From an uncultured Collinsella sp. (GTDB lineage: Bacteria > Actinomycetota > Coriobacteriia > Coriobacteriales > Coriobacteriaceae), in the NCBI GenBank assembly GCA_902490445.1, contig CABUDZ010000016.1:1-28450 (forward strand): a stretch of DNA of 28,450 nucleotides. The letters run 5' to 3'. The notes under the pieces were generated by a model, which was given only the letters and a program-made list of their open reading frames with translations, had not been told where the DNA came from and made no database searches. Position numbers and translations under genes: made by a program. Below, one piece after another: positions 8,112-15,905 of this stretch. Each line of letters starts with the position of its first letter. The stretch's first letter is position 1.

Positions 8112-9041
8112 ATGAAAATTCCCGTAGATAAGCTGACGCGCGCTTTTAAGATGGGCGCGTCCGTTAAGAAGGATTCCGATACGCCGGTGCGCGTCTCGGT
8201 CTATTTGGATTCGTCCGCCTCGCGCTTTCTGGCCGAGACGGTGCGTGACGCCTTTGTACCGCAGACGACCTCGGGCATTGTGCGCGTCGAGCGTCTGGGG
8301 GAGGAGCGAATTGCTCCAAAGACCGATACCGATGTGGTGCTGGTGCTCTCGTGCGGCTCCGACCGCTTGGAGAGTGCCGTGCAGGAGCTCGTGATCGCCG
8401 GCGCCCCCGTGTGCGTGCTTGCCGAGTCTGCTGTGGAGGTGCCGTTTATCGAGGAGTCCACGCCTGTGCTCGGCGTGGTAGCGGCAACCGATAAGACGTA
8501 TCTGCTCGAGACGCTTGCCCGCTGGATTCTCGATCGCACCGAAAAGGAAACGGCTTTTGCGGCGAACTTTGCCTTCATGCGCATCGCGGCGGCCAATCGT
8601 ATCATCACCTCGTGCGCGCTCACCAATATGGCGACCGGTGCGCTGGTGTTTTTGCCGGGCGCCGATTATCCCGTTATGGCGCTGGCGCAGGTGGGCATGC
8701 TCTTTGAGCTCGCTGCCGTCTTTGGACGCGGCATTAAGCCTGAGCGCGGCTACGAGGTCGCGGGCGTGCTTGTCGGCGGTCTTGTGATCCGCACGGTCAC
8801 CCGCGCGCTCGTCAAGCAGACGCCGCATATTGGGTTTGCCGTCAAGGCGCTCACTGCTGCCGCGGGCACCTATGGCATGGGCCGTGCGCTCGTTTCGCTC
8901 TATGAGCGCGATGTCGACTACAGCCGTGCCAACGAGGTGGTTACTGCCACGTTCTCCCGTGTTCGCGATCTGGTGACCACCGTCGCGGGCGCTACCCGTC
9001 CTATGGCGTCCTACCAGGACGCATCCGATCTCGCAGCTTAG
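8112..9041 (+). CDS. DUF697-like protein of unknown function
   Basis: A 309-residue protein I cannot assign a function. Residues 150-265 resemble the DUF697 domain found behind Era-like GTPase domains: RIITSCALTNMATGALVFLP, then DYPVMALAQVGMLFELAAVF and GGLVIRTVTRALV with amphipathic helices and Gly/Ala-rich hydrophobic stretches. The N-terminal half (26-140) has alternating strand-helix features such as DVVLVLSCGS (74-83) and APVCVLAES (98-106), reminiscent of a Rossmann or GTPase fold. However, it has no P-loop GxxxxGKS and no NKxD, so it would be a degenerate domain. The start is ATG 8112 with GGAGGGG at 8099-8105. It is 18 bp after rodA and 10 bp before the radical SAM gene, so it is in the same operon. 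Confidence 0.75.
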   Translation: MKIPVDKLTRAFKMGASVKKDSDTPVRVSVYLDSSASRFLAETVRDAFVPQTTSGIVRVERLGEERIAPKTDTDVVLVLSCGSDRLESAVQELVIAGAPVCVLAESAVEVPFIEESTPVLGVVAATDKTYLLETLARWILDRTEKETAFAANFAFMRIAAANRIITSCALTNMATGALVFLPGADYPVMALAQVGMLFELAAVFGRGIKPERGYEVAGVLVGGLVIRTVTRALVKQTPHIGFAVKALTAAAGTYGMGRALVSLYERDVDYSRANEVVTATFSRVRDLVTTVAGATRPMASYQDASDLAA

Positions 9042-9051
9042 GGGTTTTCCG

Positions 9052-10929
9052 TTGCGCGTTGCATACCAAGACTGTTTTCATTTAATTGAGCCGCTGCTCG
9101 CCAAGGTCGAGAAGCCGAGCCGCTATATCGATCACGAGTGGGGCACGCTTTCCAAGGCCGATGCCGACTACCGTTGCTGCCTGATCTACCCGGACGTATA
9201 CGAGGTCGGTCTGCCCAACCAGGGTATCGCCATCCTCTACAACATCCTTAACCAGGCCGAGGGCATCTCCTGCGAGCGCGGCTATGTGCCGTGGCCCGAT
9301 ATGGGTGACGCCATGCGCGAGGCGGGTATTCCGCTGCTGTCGCTCGAAGGTGCAGCGCCGGTCGCTTCGTTTGATATTGTCGGCCTGCATGTGCCGCACG
9401 AGATGGCGGTGACGAACTTCCTCGAGGCTCTCGACCTCGCTGGCATTCCGCTGTTAGCGGCCGACCGAGGTGAAGACGACCCAATCATCATCGCCGGTGG
9501 TCCTTCGGTGTACAACCCCGAGCCGTACGCGGCCTTCTTCGATGCCATCCTCATCGGTGAGGGCGAGGAATCGCTGCTCGAGACCTGCCAGCTGCATCGC
9601 CGCTTGCGAGACGAAGGAGTCCCGCGCGCGCAGATTGTTGAGCAGCTTGCATCCATTGCCGGCAACTACGTGCCGTCGCTCTATGAGGTTCGTCACGACG
9701 ATCCCTGCTCGCCGCATGGCTACACCGTGCCGCGTGAGGGTAAGGATGCGCCGACTGTGGTCTACAAGCGCGTCGTCGAGGATCTCGGCGCCACGAATCC
9801 GCTGTCGCAGTCGTGCGTACCCTATGCGCAGCTGGTCCACGACCGCCTGTCTATCGAGATCCTGCGCGGCTGCGCCCGCGGCTGTCGTTTTTGCCAGGCC
9901 GGCATGACGTATCGCCCGGTGCGCGAGCGCTCGGCCGATCAGATCGTCTCGTCGGTGATTCAGGGTCTGGAAAAGACCGGCTATGACGAGGTGTCGCTGA
10001 CCTCGCTCTCCACGACCGACCACTCCTGCATTCGCGACGTGCTCGATAGGCTCAACCGTCGCCTGGAGGATACGGGTATTCGCGTGTCTATTCCGTCGCA
10101 GCGCTTGGATTCGTTTGGCGTGGATATGGCCGAGTCGGTCGCCGGCGAAAAGAAGGGCGGCCTGACGTTCGCGCCCGAGGCCGGCAGCCAGCGCATGCGC
10201 GACATCATTAACAAGAACGTGACCGAGGAGGACCTGGACCGTGCGGCCAAGGCGGCCTTCGAGGCCGGCTGGAACCGCATGAAGCTCTACTTTATGATGG
10301 GCCTTCCCGGCGAGCGCGACGAGGACATCGTGGCCATCGCCAATCTGGCTGATCACGTACTGGAGCTCGGTCGTTCCGTGGTGCCCAAGGCTCGTCGCGG
10401 CTCGATCTCGGTGTCCATCTCGGTTTCGGTCTTTATCCCCAAGGCTGCCACGCCGTTCCAGTGGTGCCCGCAGCTCGACTACGACGACGTCAAGCGTCGC
10501 CAGAAGCTGCTTGTCACGAGCGTTCGCAACCGTGCCGTCCGCGTGCATTACCACGATGCCGAGACCTCGCTCATCGAGGCCGCGCTGTCCCGCGCTGGTC
10601 GTGACATGACGCCCGTCATCATCGATGCTTGGCGCGCGGGCTCTCGCTTTGACGCCTGGGTAGAGCATTTCTCGCTCGATAACTGGAAGGAGGCTGCTGC
10701 CAAAAACGGCATCGACCTCAATGAGCTCGTGCACCTGCCCTACGAGTTGGACTGGCGTCTGCCGTGGGAGCACGTGAGCCCCGGCTGCACGCGCGGCTTC
10801 CTCGAGCGCGAGTACCGTCGCTCGCTCGAGGGTGTCACGACTCCCGACTGCACCCGCACGTCGTGCACCGGCTGCGGGATCTGCCCCACGCTCCACGCCA
10901 AGAATGTATTGATGGGTGATCGCGCATGA
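9052..10929 (+). CDS. B12-binding-like radical SAM protein (TIGR03960-type)
   Basis: A 625-residue radical SAM enzyme of unknown reaction. The N-terminal 200 residues look like the cobalamin-binding-type Rossmann domain common in these enzymes (LIYPDVYEVGLPNQG, then IIAGGPSVYNPEPYA). The radical SAM core carries the [4Fe-4S] ligands C274, C278 and C281 in RGCARGCRFCQAG. Further core motifs are LTFAPEAGSQRMRD and KLYFMMGLPGE. The C-terminus has a second cysteine cluster, C600, C605, C608 and C611, which could hold another metal site. The start is TTG 9052 with GGGG at 9041-9044. The DUF2344 partner overlaps its end by 4 bases. The family is known to travel with that partner next to rplU-rpmA; its substrate is not established. 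Confidence 0.88.
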   Translation: MRVAYQDCFHLIEPLLAKVEKPSRYIDHEWGTLSKADADYRCCLIYPDVYEVGLPNQGIAILYNILNQAEGISCERGYVPWPDMGDAMREAGIPLLSLEGAAPVASFDIVGLHVPHEMAVTNFLEALDLAGIPLLAADRGEDDPIIIAGGPSVYNPEPYAAFFDAILIGEGEESLLETCQLHRRLRDEGVPRAQIVEQLASIAGNYVPSLYEVRHDDPCSPHGYTVPREGKDAPTVVYKRVVEDLGATNPLSQSCVPYAQLVHDRLSIEILRGCARGCRFCQAGMTYRPVRERSADQIVSSVIQGLEKTGYDEVSLTSLSTTDHSCIRDVLDRLNRRLEDTGIRVSIPSQRLDSFGVDMAESVAGEKKGGLTFAPEAGSQRMRDIINKNVTEEDLDRAAKAAFEAGWNRMKLYFMMGLPGERDEDIVAIANLADHVLELGRSVVPKARRGSISVSISVSVFIPKAATPFQWCPQLDYDDVKRRQKLLVTSVRNRAVRVHYHDAETSLIEAALSRAGRDMTPVIIDAWRAGSRFDAWVEHFSLDNWKEAAAKNGIDLNELVHLPYELDWRLPWEHVSPGCTRGFLEREYRRSLEGVTTPDCTRTSCTGCGICPTLHAKNVLMGDRA

Positions 10930-11738
10930 GTGAGCGCCTGACCGACAACCCCACGCTCTTTAGGCTTCGTGTTCGCTATGGCAAGCGCGATCGCCTTAAG
11001 TACCTGGGCCATCTCGAAGTAATCCATACCATTGAGCGCATCGTGCGCCGTGCAGGACTTCCCTATGCCGTCACGCAGGGCTTCTCTCCGCACATGCGCG
11101 TGGGCTTCTCTTCGGCGCTACCGGTTGGTACGTCGTCGACCTGCGAGTGGTATGACCTGTTTATGACCGAGTTCGTGGCGCTCGACGAGGCGTTTGAGCG
11201 CCTGTCTGCGGCGTCTCCGGCCGATCTGGCCCCCATCGAGGCGGCGTACATCGACGTGCGCACACCGGCGTTGACGGCGCAGCTCACGCGTCTGTCGTAT
11301 CGCATCGACCTGCACTTGGATCCCGAGGCGCCCGTAAGCGCCGACGAGGTGCATCGTGCGATCGACACGCTGCGCGCGGACCATGGCATCGACTACGCGC
11401 GCGGCAAAAAGAGCAAGCGCTTGGATTTGGATTACACGCTCGTGGGCTATGAGCTCACGGCGGGGGAGCGTCCGGACCATCTGGTGCTCATGCTCGACAC
11501 CCATGCCGACAACGAGGGCTCCATGCGTCCGGAAATTTTGCTTTCCGCTGCTGATGTTTTGTTGCAGGGCTTGACCCCGGGCGTGGATGCACCTATTGTT
11601 TCCACCGGTATGCAAGACCTCGTGACCATCTGCTCCTACGATGTCGAGCGTCAGAATCAAGCATGCGAGGACGACGAGGGCCGACTCGTCAGCCCCATAC
11701 CTGTGCGAACTTGTGGATTTGCTCCACATACTCGTTGA
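10926..11738 (+). CDS. Radical SAM-linked DUF2344 protein (TIGR03936-type)
   Basis: A 270-residue partner of the preceding radical SAM protein. The family start is clear: FRLRVRYGKRDRLKYLGHL, followed by RIVRRAGLPYAVTQGFSPH and RVGFSSALPVGTSS. In other bacteria this domain is either fused to, or encoded beside, the TIGR03960 radical SAM protein, so the two very likely act as one complex. The ATG at 10926 overlaps the upstream stop (ATGA), implying translational coupling. The last 25 residues (VERQNQACEDDEGRL...) look unconserved. The stop codon at 11736-11738 lies inside the -35 box of the rplU promoter. In several relatives I recall an RNase E/G gene before rplU; none is here. Confidence 0.85.
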   Translation: MSERLTDNPTLFRLRVRYGKRDRLKYLGHLEVIHTIERIVRRAGLPYAVTQGFSPHMRVGFSSALPVGTSSTCEWYDLFMTEFVALDEAFERLSAASPADLAPIEAAYIDVRTPALTAQLTRLSYRIDLHLDPEAPVSADEVHRAIDTLRADHGIDYARGKKSKRLDLDYTLVGYELTAGERPDHLVLMLDTHADNEGSMRPEILLSAADVLLQGLTPGVDAPIVSTGMQDLVTICSYDVERQNQACEDDEGRLVSPIPVRTCGFAPHTR

Positions 11739-11763
11739 CGGGGGTATTTTCGCCTGCTACTAT
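11735..11763 (+). promoter_or_regulatory. Promoter of rplU-rpmA
   Basis: TTGACG at 11735-11740, an exact 17-bp spacer, then TACTAT at 11758-11763 preceded by TG at 11755-11756 (extended -10). This is close to the housekeeping sigma consensus and is the best promoter in the window. The predicted start near 11770 gives a leader of about 36 nt. Its -35 box contains the stop codon of the upstream DUF2344 gene. Confidence 0.8.
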
Positions 11764-11805
11764 ATTCGGCTGTTGCACTAACTGATGCATGAAGGGCAAG
11801 TAAAC

Positions 11806-12180
11806 ATGTACGCAATCGTTAACACGGGCGGCAAGCAGTACAAGGTCGCCACCGACGATGTCATCACCGTCGAGAAGATCGAGGGCAATGAGGGCGACAA
11901 GGTCACCCTGCCGGTCATCTTCCTCAACGATGGTAAGAAGATCGTCACCGATCCCGACAAGCTGGCCAAGGCCAAGGTTACCGCTCAGATCGTTGAGCAG
12001 TTCAAGGGCGAGAAGCAGCTGGTCTTCAAGTTCCACAAGCGTAAGCGCTATCGTCGTCTGAAGGGTCACCGTCAGCAGCTCACCAAGCTGAAGATCGTGA
12101 AGGTCCAGGCTACGTCCCGCGCCAAGAAGGCTGTCAAGGCAGAGGCCGAGGCTGTTGCCGAGGCTCCCGTCGCCGAGTAG
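11806..12180 (+). CDS. rplU: 50S ribosomal protein L21
   Basis: A 124-residue L21, beginning MYAIVNTGGKQYKV as in the family, with the RNA-binding stretch FKFHKRKRYRRLKGHRQQ at about residues 73-90. L21 binds 23S rRNA in the large subunit. The family is usually about 103 residues; here an Ala/Glu/Lys-rich tail of about 20 residues (from SRAKKAVKAEAEAVAE) is added. An in-frame ATG at 11785 would add seven residues, but GAAGGG at 11791-11796 fits the ATG at 11806 and the conserved N-terminus starts there. It is the first gene of the rplU promoter transcript. Confidence 0.96.
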   Translation: MYAIVNTGGKQYKVATDDVITVEKIEGNEGDKVTLPVIFLNDGKKIVTDPDKLAKAKVTAQIVEQFKGEKQLVFKFHKRKRYRRLKGHRQQLTKLKIVKVQATSRAKKAVKAEAEAVAEAPVAE

Positions 12181-12213
12181 ATTACACTCGTAACGAAAGA
12201 GTAGGTATACACA

Positions 12214-12471
12214 ATGGCACACAAAAAAGGACTCGGTTCCTCCCGTAATGGCCGTGACTCCCGCGGTCAGCGCCTTGGCACGAAGCGCTATGCCGGCCAG
12301 ACGGTAACCACGGGCACGATTCTCGTCCGTCAGCACGGCACTCACATCCACCCGGGTGAGAACGTTGGCCGTGGCAAGGACGATACGCTGTTCGCGCTGG
12401 TCGACGGTACCGTTGAGTTCCACAAGGGTATCAAGCACAGGGTCAGCGTACGCCCGCTCGCGAACGCGTAA
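12214..12471 (+). CDS. rpmA: 50S ribosomal protein L27
   Basis: An 85-residue L27 with the standard start MAHKKGLGSSRNGRDS and the LGTKRYAGQ and GTHIHPGENVG stretches. L27 reaches towards the peptidyl-transferase centre. The N-terminus begins directly at the mature sequence, without the short cleavable extension seen in Firmicutes L27, and accordingly no Prp-type cysteine protease gene lies between rplU and rpmA. It starts at ATG 12214, 33 bp after rplU, with a weak AAAGAGTAGG upstream. A terminator follows 25 bp after the stop. Confidence 0.97.
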   Translation: MAHKKGLGSSRNGRDSRGQRLGTKRYAGQTVTTGTILVRQHGTHIHPGENVGRGKDDTLFALVDGTVEFHKGIKHRVSVRPLANA

Positions 12472-12496
12472 TTCACCCTTCATAGAGCACATATGT

Positions 12497-12539
12497 GGGA
12501 GGCACTTGAGTTTTAGGATTCAAGGGTCTCCCTCTTTTT
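12497..12539 (+). terminator. Intrinsic terminator or attenuator between rpmA and obgE
   Basis: GGGAGGCACTTGAG at 12497-12510 pairs with TTCAAGGGTCTCCC at 12519-12532 over 14 positions, with a single A-G mismatch and two G-T pairs, and an 8-nt loop. TCTTTTT follows at 12533-12539. The obgE ribosome binding site begins two bases later, leaving no room for a promoter in between, so this is probably partial termination. Confidence 0.8.
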
Positions 12540-12555
12540 GTAGGAGGCGATTCTG

Positions 12556-14022
12556 TTGTCACAGTTCACCGATATCAGCCGCATTAACGTGTGCGGCGGC
12601 GACGGCGGAGCCGGATGCATGTCGTTTAGGCGCGAGGCATTTGTCCCCAAGGGCGGCCCCGATGGCGGCGACGGCGGTCGTGGCGGCAATGTCGTCATCC
12701 AGGCTGATGCTCAGCTGTCTTCGCTGATCGATTACCGCTTTAAGCATCACTTCCGCGCCGAACGCGGCACGCACGGGCAGGGTGCCCGTCGTAACGGCAA
12801 GAGCGGCGAGGACCTGATCCTGAAGGTTCCCATGGGCACCGTGGTGCGCGAGCTCGACCCCGAGACGCAGACCCCGATGTTCGAGATTGCTGACCTGGTG
12901 CACGATGGCGAGCGCGTTGTCGTGGCGCCCGGCGGTGCCGGTGGCCTGGGCAACACGCACTTTGTGACGTCGGTGCGCCGCGCGCCCGCGTTCGCTCAGC
13001 TGGGCGAACCGGCCGAGGAGCACTGGATTGAGCTTGAGATGAAGCTTATGGCCGATGCCGCACTCGTGGGCTTCCCCTCGGTGGGCAAGTCCTCGCTTAT
13101 CGCGCGCATGAGTGCCGCCCGTCCCAAGATCGCCGACTATCCGTTTACAACGCTCGTGCCGAACCTCGGCATGGTGCGTGCCGGTGAGTATTCTTACGTC
13201 GTTGCCGACGTTCCTGGTTTGATCGAGGGCGCGAGCGAGGGCAAGGGCCTAGGCCACCAGTTCCTGCGCCACATTGAGCGTACGGCCCTGATCATGCATG
13301 TCGTCGACATGACGGGCGGTTTTGAGGATCGCGACCCGGTTGAGGATTACCGCATCATCAACCGTGAGCTCGAGCAGTATGGCGCAGAGCTCTCGGAGCG
13401 CCCGCAAATCGTTGTCGCCAACAAGTGCGATGCGCCGGGCACGGCCGACAAGATTGCCGACCTCAAGCGCGCCGCGCTCGACGATGGACATATGTTCTTT
13501 GCCGTGTCCGCCGTGACGGGCGCCGGGCTCAATACGCTGATGCTTGCCGTGGGCGAGCAGGTGGCTAAGCTTCGCGCCGAGCTGGCGGTTTCCGATGAGC
13601 CGGTCGATCTTCGCGACGAGGAGTGGGAGCGCCGCCGTCTGCAGCGCGAGAAGCGGTTCCGCATTGTCCAGGAGGAGCCCGGTGCCTTCCGTGTGGTTGG
13701 TCGTGCCATCGAGCGCATGGTCATCCAGACCGACTGGGAAAACGAGGAAGCCGTCATTTACCTGCAGCATAAGTTTGCACGTATGGGTGTTGACGACGCG
13801 CTCGAGAAGGCCGGTTGCCGTGCGGGCGACGAGGTCCGCATTTGCCAGCGTGCCTTTGACTTTGAGGGCGCTGAGGACTTCTCGGAGTACGAGGAGCTCG
13901 AGGACGCTGGCGAGGACGTTGCCGTTGAGGCCATTGACGTGGCCGATGCTGCGGATGAGGGCGTCGAGGTTGTCGATGCGGCGGATGCCGCGGACGATGC
14001 CGAGACCTCGGAGGGCGAGTAA
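12556..14022 (+). CDS. obgE: Obg-family GTPase ObgE (CgtA)
   Basis: A 488-residue GTPase that acts in late 50S assembly and stress signalling. The Gly-rich Obg fold spans about 1-160 (NVCGGDGGAGCMSFRREAF). The G domain has G1 GFPSVGKS (172-179), G2 YPFTTL (195-200), G3 DVPGLIEGA (218-226), G4 NKCD (289-292) and G5 SAV (318-320). A C-terminal OCT domain lies at about 355-435 (FRVVGRAIERMV). After that comes an acidic Ala/Asp/Glu/Val tail of about 50 residues. The start is TTG 12556 with TAGGAGG at 12541-12547. The upstream intrinsic terminator means expression depends on read-through from rplU-rpmA, as far as can be seen. nadD follows after 3 bp. Confidence 0.97.
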   Translation: MSQFTDISRINVCGGDGGAGCMSFRREAFVPKGGPDGGDGGRGGNVVIQADAQLSSLIDYRFKHHFRAERGTHGQGARRNGKSGEDLILKVPMGTVVRELDPETQTPMFEIADLVHDGERVVVAPGGAGGLGNTHFVTSVRRAPAFAQLGEPAEEHWIELEMKLMADAALVGFPSVGKSSLIARMSAARPKIADYPFTTLVPNLGMVRAGEYSYVVADVPGLIEGASEGKGLGHQFLRHIERTALIMHVVDMTGGFEDRDPVEDYRIINRELEQYGAELSERPQIVVANKCDAPGTADKIADLKRAALDDGHMFFAVSAVTGAGLNTLMLAVGEQVAKLRAELAVSDEPVDLRDEEWERRRLQREKRFRIVQEEPGAFRVVGRAIERMVIQTDWENEEAVIYLQHKFARMGVDDALEKAGCRAGDEVRICQRAFDFEGAEDFSEYEELEDAGEDVAVEAIDVADAADEGVEVVDAADAADDAETSEGE

Positions 14023-14025
14023 GCC

Positions 14026-14703
14026 ATGTCGCTGCGCGGTGGAATCGGTTTGCCCGAGCTGCCCATAAAAGAGGGCAAGGAGTTTCGGCTTGGCATTATG
14101 GGCGGCACATTCGACCCGATTCATTACGGGCACCTGGTGACTGCCGAGCAGGCGCGCGAGTCGCTCGACTTGGACGCTGTGCTCTTTATGCCGGCGGGCT
14201 CTCCCGCCTTTAAGCTTGACAAGCCGGTTACGCCTGCCGAGGACCGTTATGCCATGACGGTCCTCGCCACCGCCGCGAACCCGGCCTTTTTGGCGAGCCG
14301 GTTCGAGATTGACCGTCCGGGTGTAACCTATACGGCCGATACGCTTCATGCCCTTCGCGATTTTTATCCGCCGCAGGTAAAGCTCTACTTTATTACGGGC
14401 GCCGATGCGATTATCGATATTGTGACCTGGCATGATGCCGAACGAATCGCTGAGCTTGCTACCTTTATTGCGGCGACGCGACCGGGCTTTGATATCGATA
14501 CGGCGCGTGCCCGAATCAAAGAGTCGGGGCTGCCGTTCGACGTGCGCTATATTCAGATTCCGGCGCTGGCGATCAGCTCGACGAACATTCGTAAGCGAGT
14601 TGCCCGCGGCATGAGCGTGCGCTATCTTACGAGCGAGTCCGTGCTCGGCTACATTCGCAAGCGCAGGCTATATGCCGATTTGGGCCAAGAAGATTTTGAG
14701 TGA
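14026..14703 (+). CDS. nadD: Nicotinate-nucleotide adenylyltransferase
   Basis: A 225-residue nucleotidyltransferase that joins ATP and nicotinate mononucleotide to deamido-NAD in NAD biosynthesis. The N-terminal motif GGTFDPIHYGH (26-36) contains the HxGH adenylyl-transfer site, and ISSTNIRKR (183-191) is the C-terminal nucleotide-binding motif. The ATG at 14026 gives about 20 residues before the first strand. The internal ATG at 14098 would remove that strand (FRLGI), so the longer form is kept. It lies 3 bp after obgE and its stop overlaps the start of yqeK. Confidence 0.95.
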   Translation: MSLRGGIGLPELPIKEGKEFRLGIMGGTFDPIHYGHLVTAEQARESLDLDAVLFMPAGSPAFKLDKPVTPAEDRYAMTVLATAANPAFLASRFEIDRPGVTYTADTLHALRDFYPPQVKLYFITGADAIIDIVTWHDAERIAELATFIAATRPGFDIDTARARIKESGLPFDVRYIQIPALAISSTNIRKRVARGMSVRYLTSESVLGYIRKRRLYADLGQEDFE

Positions 14704-15323
14704 TGGGGGCTACGTTGTCGGTAGAGGATCAGTTTGAGGGCGATGAGCGCGCGCTGCTCAAGCGCATTCAAGAGCTGCTCGATGTTCGCATGAAAGATAA
14801 GCGCAAGCGCTATGTGCATTCGCTGGGTGTTGCCGAGACCGCACTTCATCTGGCCGAGGTCTACGGCGTTGACCGCTTTGATGCGGCTGCCGCCGGCTTA
14901 ATTCACGACTGGGACAAGGTTCTTTCCGATGACGAGCTCGTGGCCCGCGCGCTTCACTATGGCATCAAGGTTGCCGGCTCTCCTTCCGCCGCGACGCCGC
15001 TTTTGCATGGCCCCGTTGCCGCCTATGAGCTTCCGCAGCTTTTTCCCGAGCTGTCACCGGCCGTTTTCCAGGCTGTCGACCGTCACACCGTGGGTGCCTG
15101 CGACATGACGCCGCTCGATATGGTGGTCTTTGTGGCAGATGCCATCGAGCCCAACCGTCACGGCGACTATGCCCATGCGCTGCGCAAGATGGTGGGGAAG
15201 TCCTCGCTCGATGAGTTGTTCTTCTCCTGTTTTGCGCAGGGTCTGGTCTTTGTGATCCAGTCCGGGCGCTATCTTTATCCCACGGCTATTACGATTTACA
15301 ACCATTACGCCCAGCTGCGCTAG
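14703..15323 (+). CDS. yqeK: YqeK-type HD-domain hydrolase (probable diadenosine tetraphosphatase)
   Basis: About 206 residues with an HD metal-dependent phosphohydrolase domain. Visible ligands, numbered from the ATG, are H39 in RYVHSLGV, H68-D69 in LIHDWDK, H102 in LLHGPVAAYE, H128 in VDRHTVG and D146 in VADAIEPNR. The family members that have been studied symmetrically cleave Ap4A. It is commonly encoded beside nadD and rsfS, as here. Start choice is uncertain: GTG 14700, ATG 14703 (TGATG overlap with the nadD stop, chosen) or TTG 14715, which has GGGGG at 14705-14709 upstream. Confidence 0.9.
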   Translation: MGATLSVEDQFEGDERALLKRIQELLDVRMKDKRKRYVHSLGVAETALHLAEVYGVDRFDAAAAGLIHDWDKVLSDDELVARALHYGIKVAGSPSAATPLLHGPVAAYELPQLFPELSPAVFQAVDRHTVGACDMTPLDMVVFVADAIEPNRHGDYAHALRKMVGKSSLDELFFSCFAQGLVFVIQSGRYLYPTAITIYNHYAQLR

Positions 15324-15351
15324 CTCGGGTGTGTCTAGAAAGAGGTATTCC

Positions 15352-15807
15352 ATGGCCGACGAGACCATGACTGACGAGCAGATTCTTGAAGGTGTGGAGC
15401 ACAAGAGTTTCGCTGCCACGTCCGACCGCACCGCCGCCTCGCTGTCCGCGAGCGGTGTCGCCGCCGAGGATGTCGCCCGCGCCGCCGCGCAGGCCGCCTA
15501 CGACAAGAAGGGCGAGGACGTGCAGGTGCTCGACCTGACCGAGCTTTCCGACGTGTGCGACTACTTTGTGCTTGCCACCGGTACCAACAACCGCCAGGTC
15601 GATTCGATTGTCGACGAGATCGAGGAGAAGGTTGCCGAGGCTTGCGGCGAGCATCCGTTCTCCATCGAGGGCCGCGAGCAGAAGACCTGGATGCTCATGG
15701 ACTACGGCTCGGTTGTCGTCCATGTCTTCACTCCCGAAGCCCGCGACTTTTACCGCCTAGAAAAGCTCTGGGGTGACGCCCCCCAGCTCCCCCTCGACCT
15801 CCTCTAG
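15352..15807 (+). CDS. rsfS: Ribosome silencing factor RsfS
   Basis: A 151-residue protein of the RsfS/Iojap family, which binds L14 and blocks subunit joining when nutrients are scarce. The core is at about 45-145: DLTELSDVCDYFVLATGTNN, then WMLMDYGSVVVHVF and FYRLEKLWGDAP. The first 40 residues (Ala-rich) are an extra N-terminal stretch. The ATG at 15352 follows AGAGG (15341-15345) at 6 nt; an in-frame GTG at 15331 lacks such a site. It is the last gene before a strong terminator. In the nadD-yqeK-rsfS order it matches many Gram-positive genomes. Confidence 0.94.
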   Translation: MADETMTDEQILEGVEHKSFAATSDRTAASLSASGVAAEDVARAAAQAAYDKKGEDVQVLDLTELSDVCDYFVLATGTNNRQVDSIVDEIEEKVAEACGEHPFSIEGREQKTWMLMDYGSVVVHVFTPEARDFYRLEKLWGDAPQLPLDLL

Positions 15808-15850
15808 TGGCTCATTTGATATGGGGCTTTTAGCTAGCCTCGCGCATTTC

Positions 15851-15895
15851 GCCGGGCAGTTGCGGTTTTCCGCACCTGCCCGGCTTTCTATTTTT
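15851..15895 (+). terminator. Intrinsic terminator after rsfS
   Basis: GCCGGGCAGTTGCGG (15851-15865) pairs with CCGCACCTGCCCGGC (15870-15884), 14 of 15 positions, closing on TTTT. TTTCTATTTTT follows at 15885-15895. On the opposite strand the hairpin is not followed by a T-run, so it mainly serves the plus strand, ending the rplU-to-rsfS unit before convergent dinB. Confidence 0.9.
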
Positions 15896-15905
15896 ACAAA
15901 GGCGG

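Noticed and set aside
9454..10896. Open frame on the minus strand across the radical SAM gene (and similar ones at 692-2053 and 13249-14433)
   Set aside because: Shadows of strongly coding plus-strand genes; no family resemblance.
11785..11805. Longer rplU starting at ATG 11785
   Set aside because: The ribosome binding site GAAGGG lies downstream of it and the conserved L21 N-terminus starts at 11806.
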